Source of the DNA: Rhodospirillaceae bacterium UBA4468
GTDB lineage: Bacteria > Pseudomonadota > Alphaproteobacteria > Rhodospirillales > Casp-alpha2
DNA length: 5,177 bases
Assembly (NCBI GenBank): GCA_002389385.1
Contig: DGOK01000111.1
Span: forward strand, 1-5,177
Reading direction: 5' to 3'
Position numbers and translations under genes: made by a program. Each line of letters opens with the position of its first letter. Positions within the stretch are counted from its first letter, which is position 1. The notes under the pieces were generated by a model that was not told the DNA's origin, made no database searches, and saw nothing but the letters and a program-made list of their open reading frames with translations. Below, piece after piece: positions 1-5,177 of the stretch.

Positions 1-2226
1 AGGAAGTGATCCCAATTTCCTGCCAATAGCATTTTCAACAGCATTAGCGACAGCTGCAGGTGCAGGAATAAGTGGTGGCTCGCCCACGCCCCTCACCCCA
101 TAAGGATGATTTGGGTTTGGAACTTCGACAATGACGGTATCGATCATCGGCAGGTCCGATGCCACGGGCATTCTGTAATCCAAAAACCCTGAATTCAGCA
201 AGTGCCCCTCGTCATCATAAAAATATTCTTCGTTAAGTGCCCAACCAATGCCTTGGACAGCACCACCCTGCATCTGACCTTCGACATAATCAGGGGAAAT
301 TGCCCGGCCAGCATCCTGGATAATCGTATAGCGTTTTACAGAAGAAAGGCCCGTTTCTGGATCTACTTCGACGTCGACGATTTGTGCCGAGAATGCAGCC
401 CCAGCACCGCCTGCATTGATCTCGGAATGTCCTGCAATAGGGCCGCCCATCTTAGTTGCCATGCCCGCCAACTGCTTTAGCGTGAGAGTTTCAAAGCCGT
501 CACGATGGGTAACCGCCTGGCCTGCTTCCCAAGTGACATCTTCGACGGAAATCTCCCACTTCTTCGCGGCAAGAGCACGTAACTTTTCAATGATTTCGCG
601 TACCGAATTAATGACGGCTAAGCCTGTCGCAAAGGTTGTACGGCTTCCCGCAGTCAAGTGGCTATAGCCCATGGACCCGGTGTCAGCGACGATGGGTTTA
701 ACCGTTTCAAGTTCAACACCAAGTTCTTCTGCGGCCATGACCCGCATAGATGATCGTGATCCGCCAATATCGGGGTTGCCTGTCGCAACAGACACGGTCC
801 CATCATCTAACAAGTTGGCATTAACACTGCTCAAACCACCACCATGCATCCAGTACCCAAGGGCAAAGCCACGGCCCTGATTTGCTTTCAGAGGCGCTAA
901 ATAATGCGGATGGCTCTTTACTGTCTCAAGCACTTCGTTCAGTCCAATCCGACCGTACTTAACACCACAAAGGCTTTCACCGCCATCTTTGACAGCGTTT
1001 TTCAAACGTAGATCGATTGGATCTATATTTAATTTTTCAGCAATTTCATTGATGGTCAGCTCAGCCCCTAACGTCGCCATGGGCGCACCAGGTGCACGGT
1101 AAGCCGCGACCTTGGGCCGATTGACACAAACGTCGTAGGCTGTGGCTTTTGCGTTCTCAATGGCATAGGAGGAAAAGAATGAATCAAGGGAACGTCCGAC
1201 TGGCGATCCTTTGAAAGCACCTGCCTGATTATAGATTTCAGCCTCAGCAGCAACGATGGTGCCGTCATTTTTTGCACCCATGCGAATGCGCGAATAGGTT
1301 CCTGATGCCGGACCAGTGCCACGGAAAACGTCAGACCGTGACATAACCATGCGCACAGGTTTGCCAGATTTTTGCGAGAGACAAATAGCCAATGGTTCTG
1401 CATAAAGGTTATTCTTGCCACCGAACCCGCCACCAATCTCGGATGCAGTAACGCGGATTTTCGACATGTCTATGTTGAGAAGCCGAGAGCAAAGTCCACG
1501 TATGACGAAATGGCCCTGAGTTGTCGTCCAAAGCTCAACAGCACCATCCTCTGATGCCGAGGCAATCAGTGCTTGGGGCTCGATGTACCCTTGATGTACA
1601 GGCTCAGAGCTAAATTCCCGTTCGACAATGATATCGGCGTTTGCGAAGCCGGCTTCGAGATCTCCTCGTTCTGTTGAAACCACACGGAATACATTAGACG
1701 GTTTTTCCGGTGCAGGTGTGACACCATTCGTAAACTGATGCTCATGCAACACAGGTGCGTCTGGCTGAGCCGCCTCAAATGGGTCAAGGACGTGAGGTAA
1801 AACTTCGTATTCAACCTCAATTAATTTAAGGGCAGCGCTGGCAATACGATCGCTGGTTGCTGCAACACCTGCCACCGCATGACCATCATATAGTACCTTT
1901 TCACGCGCCAATACGTTTCTGGTAATGTCATAAAAGTCAGCTATTACTGGGCCAAAAGGCGGTTCAAGCAACGCATGATCGGGAATATCTTTGTGGGTAA
2001 CGACAGCTTTTACGCCCTTTAAAGCTTCGGCCTTACTGGTATCAATGGAAAGGATTTTGGCGTGCGCATGCGGACTGCGGAGGATTTTGCCACAAAGCAT
2101 TCCCGGCAAGACCAAGTCATCTCCATATTGCGCCCGACCAGTAACCTTATCGGGACCATCAGGACGGCGTGTCCGTTTGCCAACCCATTTATAATTGCTT
2201 TTAGATACGTCTTTAATCTCGTTCAT
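1..2226 (-). CDS. Molybdenum hydroxylase large subunit (xanthine dehydrogenase family, molybdopterin-binding), C-terminus cut by window edge
   Basis: This is the catalytic subunit of a three-subunit molybdenum hydroxylase. It binds molybdopterin cytosine dinucleotide (family knowledge) and hydroxylates its substrate with water-derived oxygen, probably in the cytoplasm. I read 742 codons with no stop, and the frame continues past position 1. The family is usually about 760-790 residues, so only a short tail is missing. Residues ~20-125 form the a/b-hammerhead domain and the rest is the Mo-binding region. Visible motifs are GGGFGGK (265-271), the active-site loop AYRAPGAP (375-382), GQMQGGAVQGIGW (650-662) and GVRGVGEPP (710-718), whose E716 is the expected catalytic glutamate. 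The ATG at 2226 overlaps the 2Fe-2S gene stop as ATGA, with GAGGA about 10 nt upstream. The loop lacks the AYxCSFR signature of form I CO dehydrogenase, so that activity is unlikely. The real substrate (purine, N-heterocycle or aldehyde) cannot be told from sequence. The family call is very secure. Confidence 0.95.
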   Translation of the reverse strand, partial: MNEIKDVSKSNYKWVGKRTRRPDGPDKVTGRAQYGDDLVLPGMLCGKILRSPHAHAKILSIDTSKAEALKGVKAVVTHKDIPDHALLEPPFGPVIADFYDITRNVLAREKVLYDGHAVAGVAATSDRIASAALKLIEVEYEVLPHVLDPFEAAQPDAPVLHEHQFTNGVTPAPEKPSNVFRVVSTERGDLEAGFANADIIVEREFSSEPVHQGYIEPQALIASASEDGAVELWTTTQGHFVIRGLCSRLLNIDMSKIRVTASEIGGGFGGKNNLYAEPLAICLSQKSGKPVRMVMSRSDVFRGTGPASGTYSRIRMGAKNDGTIVAAEAEIYNQAGAFKGSPVGRSLDSFFSSYAIENAKATAYDVCVNRPKVAAYRAPGAPMATLGAELTINEIAEKLNIDPIDLRLKNAVKDGGESLCGVKYGRIGLNEVLETVKSHPHYLAPLKANQGRGFALGYWMHGGGLSSVNANLLDDGTVSVATGNPDIGGSRSSMRVMAAEELGVELETVKPIVADTGSMGYSHLTAGSRTTFATGLAVINSVREIIEKLRALAAKKWEISVEDVTWEAGQAVTHRDGFETLTLKQLAGMATKMGGPIAGHSEINAGGAGAAFSAQIVDVEVDPETGLSSVKRYTIIQDAGRAISPDYVEGQMQGGAVQGIGWALNEEYFYDDEGHLLNSGFLDYRMPVASDLPMIDTVIVEVPNPNHPYGVRGVGEPPLIPAPAAVANAVENAIGRKLGSLP

Positions 2227-2705
2227 GACGTTGTTGTCCTCATCTCTTCGGCCGCATCAAGAACGGCACGAACGATTTTATCATAACCAGTGCAACGGCA
2301 GAGGTTGCCAGCCAGCGCAAAGCGCACCTCAGTTTCCGTTGGGTCGGGATTTTTCTCAAGCAATGACTTGGCCATATTAAGAAAGCCGGGCGTGCATATG
2401 CCACATTGTAGTGCCGCATGATCCAAGAATTTTTGCTGCAAAGGATGCAACTCATTTCCCTTCGACATGCCTTCGATAGTTTCGATGTCGGCGCCTTGTA
2501 ACTCCGCCCCCAAAACGAGGCATGAGTTGACTGGCCGGCCGTTCATGATGACCGTGCAAGCACCACAGTCTCCAGAGCCACAGCCGTTTTTAGTCCCGGT
2601 CATATGAAGGTTTTCGCGGAGCACTTCCATCAAGGTTTGATCAGCGTAGCAGGCAAAATCAACTTCATCGCCGTTGATATTCGCCGAGATTAGATATTTT
2701 GACAT
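2223..2705 (-). CDS. Molybdenum hydroxylase small subunit, two [2Fe-2S] clusters (CoxS/XdhC-type)
   Basis: This electron-transfer subunit carries electrons from the Mo centre of the large subunit to the FAD of the medium subunit. It has 160 residues, the normal family length. The N-terminal plant-type ferredoxin fold binds one cluster through Cys42, Cys47, Cys50 and Cys62 (C-x4-C-x2-C-x11-C). The C-terminal helical domain binds the second through Cys101, Cys104, Cys136 and Cys138 (QCGICTPG and LCRCTGY). All eight ligands are present. I chose the ATG at 2705 because it shares one base with the stop of the FAD gene (TGATG) and has GGAG 8 nt upstream. A TTG one codon earlier (2708) would put GGAG only 5 nt away and adds a single residue. 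The 3' end overlaps the large-subunit start by 4 bp (ATGA). No signal peptide is seen, so the enzyme is probably cytoplasmic. Confidence 0.97.
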   Translation of the reverse strand: MSKYLISANINGDEVDFACYADQTLMEVLRENLHMTGTKNGCGSGDCGACTVIMNGRPVNSCLVLGAELQGADIETIEGMSKGNELHPLQQKFLDHAALQCGICTPGFLNMAKSLLEKNPDPTETEVRFALAGNLCRCTGYDKIVRAVLDAAEEMRTTTS

Positions 2706-3574
2706 CAATTTTTCTCCGCCCTTTCCCAGGCAATTTTAGTCGCCCGGTAGGCAAGAACACCTGCAATTTTTGTTCTGAATTCGATCGTGCCGCGCTTGTC
2801 ATCAATAGGTTGGCAAGCTGCGCTGGCAGCTATAGCCAAGTCTGCGAGAACGCTTTTTTCCAGTTTCTTTCCAACCAAAATATCAGATGCCTGGTTAACA
2901 AGGCGTGCGGTTGGTGCAACAGCACCCAAGGCCAGACGCGCAGTTGCACAAGTACCATCAGGGTTCAAGGTAACCGAGACGCCTGCCCCGACAACGGCAA
3001 TATCCATTTCTGTGCGCGGAGTAAAACGAAGGTAAGCTTCACCCGTTTTTTTAGGAGGACGTGGAAAGGCAAATGATATGATAAATTCACCTGTCGTCAG
3101 AGATGTTTTTCCGGGTTTAACTAAGAGATCTTGGACATCAACTTTACGAACCCCGTTTGGCCCGGCGATGACGGCCTTTGCATTTGCTGCAATTAATGCA
3201 GGCACACTATCAGCTGCGGGTGACGCATTGCAGAAGTTACCGCCGATAGTCGCCCGGCCCTGAACTTGATCAGAGCCAATGAGCAGAACGGACTCAACTA
3301 AACCAGGAAAAAGTGATTTCAGTTCAACGTTTTCTCTGATCTCTGCTCCTGAGACAGCTGAACCGATTTGGACTTCATCCGCGGTGATAATAATTTCTCT
3401 AGGCTCTTTGATTTTCTTGATATCAACCAGCATCCCCGGCTCAATCATCTCAGCCTTGAGCTGGACAATGAGATCTGTGCCACCTGCAAATACCCTTGGG
3501 TGTTCATCTTTTGCGACAAGCAAAGCTATCGCAGCTTCTATTGTTTCAGGAGCTTCATATCTCATTTCGTTCAC
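2705..3574 (-). CDS. Molybdenum hydroxylase medium subunit, FAD-binding (CoxM/XdhB-type)
   Basis: This flavoprotein subunit accepts electrons from the 2Fe-2S subunit and passes them to an external acceptor. From the chosen start it is 289 residues, typical for the family. The FAD-binding (PCMH-type) domain shows FAGGTDL (29-35) and the loop TIGGNFCNASPAAD (109-122), both of which contact FAD in known members. The C-terminal third is the CO-dehydrogenase flavoprotein C-terminal domain. The first gene of the operon, it ends in TGA overlapping the next ATG. The frame stays open to an ATG at 3610, but that start has no ribosome binding site, lies inside a palindrome, and would add an atypical 12-residue extension. 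The GTG at 3574 has GAAAGG 10 nt upstream. An ATG at 3565 gives the family-like start MRYEAP but is 19 nt from that site. The function is secure and the exact start moderately so. Confidence 0.93.
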   Translation of the reverse strand: MNEMRYEAPETIEAAIALLVAKDEHPRVFAGGTDLIVQLKAEMIEPGMLVDIKKIKEPREIIITADEVQIGSAVSGAEIRENVELKSLFPGLVESVLLIGSDQVQGRATIGGNFCNASPAADSVPALIAANAKAVIAGPNGVRKVDVQDLLVKPGKTSLTTGEFIISFAFPRPPKKTGEAYLRFTPRTEMDIAVVGAGVSVTLNPDGTCATARLALGAVAPTARLVNQASDILVGKKLEKSVLADLAIAASAACQPIDDKRGTIEFRTKIAGVLAYRATKIAWERAEKN

Positions 3575-3584
3575 TGGATGGGAA

Positions 3585-3590
3585 CCTTTC
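3585..3590 (-). promoter_or_regulatory. Ribosome binding site supporting the GTG start of the FAD subunit
   Basis: On the minus strand this reads GAAAGG and lies 10 nt before the GTG at 3574. It is the only purine-rich Shine-Dalgarno-like stretch near the three possible starts (3610, 3574, 3565), so it decides the start chosen here. It is a modest match, not a strong AGGAGG. Confidence 0.45.
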
Positions 3591-3608
3591 GAGTAAATAT
3601 ATAAAATC

Positions 3609-3623
3609 ATGACTATTAGTCAT
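3609..3623. promoter_or_regulatory. Perfect 15-bp palindrome, candidate operator of the molybdenum hydroxylase operon
   Basis: ATGACTA-T-TAGTCAT has 7-bp arms with perfect dyad symmetry around one central base. It sits in the AT-rich leader about 35 bp upstream of the chosen GTG start. Short perfect dyads of this size in a leader are typical binding sites for dimeric helix-turn-helix regulators such as the GntR, MarR or TetR types. The regulator is not in the window. It is too short and AT-rich to act as a terminator. The symmetry is directly seen; the operator role is inferred. Confidence 0.45.
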
Positions 3624-3689
3624 ATATATAAAAACAATTTTGTAATTTTACAGCCTAATATTTGATGACGCCGCATTAAAGGCATATTT

Positions 3690-3718
3690 TTTATATAGCT
3701 CTTTTTAATAGCCGTAAA
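3690..3718 (-). promoter_or_regulatory. Candidate sigma70-type promoter of the molybdenum hydroxylase operon
   Basis: On the minus strand TTTACG (3718-3713, 4/6 match to TTGACA) is followed by a 17-bp spacer and TATAAA (3695-3690, 5/6 match to TATAAT). Transcription would begin near 3683, giving a leader of about 110 nt that carries the palindrome at 3609-3623. The whole leader is AT-rich, so chance matches are likely and this is only a candidate. Another AT-rich stretch (3624-3645) could serve instead. Confidence 0.35.
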
Positions 3719-3757
3719 AAAAGCCTCCAACTCATCGATTTGAGAGTTTTCATTAAT

Positions 3758-3788
3758 TGGTCCTCCCCCATTGAGTTGGTCCACCTTT
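3758..3788 (+). repeat. Left terminal inverted repeat of the IS
   Basis: It begins TGGTCCTCCCCCA and pairs imperfectly, with small gaps, to the reverse complement of 4764-4792 (TGACCTGCCCCA...). The stretch also contains a direct repeat: TTGGTCCTCC at 3757-3766 and TTGGTCCACC at 3776-3785, 19 bp apart with one mismatch. Such sub-terminal repeats may be transposase contact sites. Confidence 0.65.
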
Positions 3789-3798
3789 ATAGTTAGTT

Positions 3799-3806
3799 GA
3801 GGAGGA
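3799..3806 (+). promoter_or_regulatory. Ribosome binding site of the former orfA
   Basis: GAGGAGGA lies 7 nt before the ATG at 3814. It is a strong Shine-Dalgarno site that survived although the frame behind it stops after four codons. It confirms where orfA began. Confidence 0.7.
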
Positions 3807-3813
3807 TCAAGTT

Positions 3814-4758
3814 ATGGCTATCAAATGACATAAACCGGAAGAGATCGTCACGAAGTTACGCCAAGTTGAAGTACTTGTTGGGCAAGGTGTGGCGCGTATT
3901 GATGCAATCAGGGAAATCAGATTACAGAGCAGACCTTTTAACGCTGGCGCAAGCAGTATGGTGGTATCTGAACGTCGTATCTGTCGCGTCTTTGGCCAAA
4001 ATCGATCGACACAACGACGTCGACCACGGGGCTATGCAGATGAAGAACAGCTTGTAGCGGTCATGATTGAACTCACTCGGCAGTACGGTCGATATGGTTA
4101 TCGCCAGATTGCTGCTTTGCTGAAAGATGCTGGCTGGTTAGTCAATGACAAGCGTATTGGACGGTTATGGCGACGTGAGGGGCTGAAAGTTCCCATGAAG
4201 CCGAAGAAAGGACGGCTCTGGTTGAATGATGGGTCATGCATAAGGTTGCGTCCAGAGTACCGCGACCGTGTCTGGTCTTATGACTTTGTCCACCACAGAA
4301 CTGATGACGGAAAGGTATTCAGGGCTTTGAACATACTTGATGAGTACAGCCGTGAGTGCCTGGCAATACGGGTGAAACGGAAGCTCAACTCGATAGATGT
4401 CATAGATGTGCTAACAGACTTATACATCTTGCATGGGGTACCTGGCTTTATCAGATCAGACAACTGTCCAGAGTTCGTTGCTAAGATCGTTAGAGAATGG
4501 ATCAATGCTATTGGTGCTAAGACGGCCAATATCTTACCAGGGTCACCATGGGAGAATGGGTATTGTGAAAGCTTTAATGCCCGGCTCAGGGATTAACTTC
4601 TGAATGGAGAGATATTCTAAAGCCTAAAAGAGGCGCAAATCATCATTGAACAATGTAGAAAACACTACAACATGAAGAGGCCACGCAGTGCATTGGGATA
4701 TCGACCACCGGCCTCGGAGACCATCGTTCCCATGGACCGATCGCTGGTTATGCACTAA
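3814..4758 (+). pseudogene. IS3-family transposase remnant, orfA N-terminus fused to orfB, multiple stops
   Basis: The original IS coded for OrfA (helix-turn-helix) and OrfB (DDE integrase), joined by programmed frameshifting. Here the ATG at 3814 starts an OrfA-like MAIK..HKPEEIVTKLRQVE, but codon 5 is TGA (3826). About one base is missing near 3924. Read in the shifted frame the sequence gives TEQTF-stop-RWRKQYGG, with TAA at 3939, and is then joined at about 3962-3966 directly to OrfB VSERR. The OrfA C-terminus and OrfB N-terminus are gone. OrfB keeps its helix-turn-helix region (GRYGYRQI) and the catalytic triad: Asp in SYDFV (4282), Asp in RSDN (4459) and Glu in CESFN (4567), with the usual 35-residue D-E spacing. 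The family glycine after SDN is Cys. TAA at 4594 and 4618 replace conserved Glu and probably Tyr codons. The frame then runs on to its natural TAA at 4756. The open stretch 3889-4596 is not a working gene. Confidence 0.9.
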
Positions 4759-4763
4759 CATTC

Positions 4764-4792
4764 AAACTGTACCACTAAAGTGGGGCAGGTCA
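4764..4792 (-). repeat. Right terminal inverted repeat of the IS
   Basis: Read on the minus strand it begins TGACCTGCCCCACTTTAGTG and matches the left end imperfectly (shared CCT, CCCCA, AGT, GGT and TTT blocks). It lies 5 bp beyond the old transposase stop at 4756-4758, the usual tight arrangement in this IS group. Confidence 0.65.
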
Positions 4793-5177
4793 AGACCATG
4801 CTCAAAGCGGTAGACTAATATTAGGTATACGCATCGGTATGCAACTTCTGTTTGGCGTTAGCGATGAGAGACCAAATATTCCAGGTTTAGGCATACTCAA
4901 TGGACGAGTTTGTGAAATACCAAAATTCGTATCTAATCATATACCCCATAAAGTACCACATACCGGCTAGTCTGGCATTACACCTTCCCACAATGAGGAT
5001 GCATGACATAACACGCCGCTCGGCAGTACGGCCCAGATACAGCTTTCTATTTCGTTCATTCATATACAGCGGCACCTGCCGATACTACAGATCGCCTTGC
5101 CGACGCAGACTATAATGGCTGCTTAATTTCTGCAGGCGTAAATAGAAATAATATTGGGGCTGTACCAGATAACGCAT
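4793..5177 (+). pseudogene. hisH: Remnant of a hisH-type glutamine amidotransferase gene, 5' truncated at the IS
   Basis: HisH supplies ammonia from glutamine to HisF in histidine synthesis; paralogues act in surface-sugar amidation. In the frame starting at 4794 the conceptual protein reads AQSGRLILGIRIGMQLLF, then PGLGILNGRV (from 4881) and KVPHTG-stop (to 4970). These match the HisH blocks GICLGMQLLF, GLGxLxGxV and KVPHMGW. After a net one-base loss between about 5010 and 5042, the next frame gives AFYFVHSYTAAP (from 5042) and then ADYNGCLISAGVNRNNIG, matching the HisH block FYFVHSY and the following sheet. The nucleophilic Cys is Arg (CGC, 4830-4832), the Trp of KVPHMGW is TAG (4968), and TGA lies at 5004. 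The FHPEKS block holding the catalytic His and Glu, expected at the right edge, is not recognisable. About 70 N-terminal residues are absent and are not found left of the IS. The HisH family is fairly secure; true hisH versus a paralogue is not resolved. Confidence 0.8.

Larger units (their letters stand above)
3758..4792 (+). mobile_element. Degenerate IS3-family insertion sequence (about 1035 bp)
   Basis: The element begins TG (3758) and ends CA (4792), as IS3-family elements do. Imperfect inverted repeats of about 30 bp lie at the ends, and the orfA and orfB remnants between them read rightward. Intact relatives are usually 1.2-1.3 kb; the shortfall fits an internal deletion around 3962-3966. 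The flanking bases (AAT on the left, AGA on the right) show no 3-4 bp target duplication. Together with the broken transposase this points to an old, immobile copy whose borders were rearranged after insertion. The family call is firm and the exact ends are good to a few bases. Confidence 0.85.

Noticed and set aside
202..880. Several plus-strand open frames of 69-92 codons
   Set aside because: All are antisense shadows of the large-subunit gene, which has a continuous frame with conserved motifs on the minus strand.
2703..2708. TTG start for the 2Fe-2S subunit
   Set aside because: The next codon is ATG, overlaps the upstream stop as TGATG, and is better spaced from GGAG.
1..3574. Aerobic CO dehydrogenase (coxMSL)
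   Set aside because: Gene order fits, but the large subunit lacks the AYxCSFR loop of form I and does not match the form II loop, so gene symbols from cox were not assigned.
3731..3744. Small hairpin CTCA-TCGATT-TGAG in the leader as a terminator
   Set aside because: The stem is only 4 bp and is not followed by a real T run on either strand at the right distance.
3797..4057. 86-codon open frame on the plus strand
   Set aside because: It is a different frame over the orfA/orfB remnant, without family-like sequence of its own.
3889..4596. 235-codon open frame that could be called an intact transposase
   Set aside because: It starts at a GTG inside orfA, crosses an out-of-frame orfA segment and a deletion junction, and stops at a nonsense codon just after the catalytic Glu, with more OrfB homology continuing to 4758. 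It is part of a pseudogene.
4900..5115. 71-codon open frame starting with ATG at 4900
   Set aside because: It is a shadow frame. The HisH-like sequence lies in the other two frames, so this ORF is chance.

Overview
The window looks like bacterial chromosome, probably from an alphaproteobacterium of moderate G+C. That guess rests on the FAD / 2Fe-2S / Mo gene order of the hydroxylase operon and on the style of the IS3-family element. No rRNA or other strong taxonomic marker is present, so the placement is loose.

Region 1 (1-3574, minus strand) is a compact three-gene operon for a molybdenum hydroxylase of the xanthine dehydrogenase / CO dehydrogenase superfamily. Transcription runs right to left: FAD subunit, then 2Fe-2S subunit, then the large molybdopterin subunit, which runs off the left edge of the window. 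The genes touch through TGATG and ATGA stop/start overlaps, so they are probably translated together to give equimolar L, M and S subunits. Electrons would pass from the Mo site through two [2Fe-2S] clusters to FAD. The active-site loop reads AYRAPGAP. This is not the AYxCSFR signature of form I CO dehydrogenase, so the substrate is left open (an N-heterocycle, purine or aldehyde type compound). All three frames are intact.

Region 2 (3575-3757) is the AT-rich leader of this operon. It holds a plausible sigma70-type promoter and a perfect 15-bp palindrome that could be an operator.

Region 3 (3758-4792) is a decayed IS3-family insertion sequence with recognisable imperfect terminal inverted repeats and TG...CA ends. 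orfA is broken by nonsense and frameshift mutations, and an internal deletion has fused it to orfB. orfB keeps its DDE residues but carries two nonsense codons near the C-terminus. The element cannot make a normal transposase, and no target-site duplication is visible.

Region 4 (4793-5177) looks like non-coding debris but, read across frames, is the remains of a hisH-type glutamine amidotransferase gene (imidazole glycerol phosphate synthase subunit HisH or a paralogue). Its 5' end is missing exactly at the IS border, the nucleophilic Cys codon has become Arg, and stops and a frameshift follow. The sequence left of the IS holds no hisH 5' part. The IS therefore marks a deletion or rearrangement border rather than a simple insertion. 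The right half of the window is degrading DNA next to a healthy metabolic operon. I saw no CRISPR array, tRNA, or convincing new multi-gene system.
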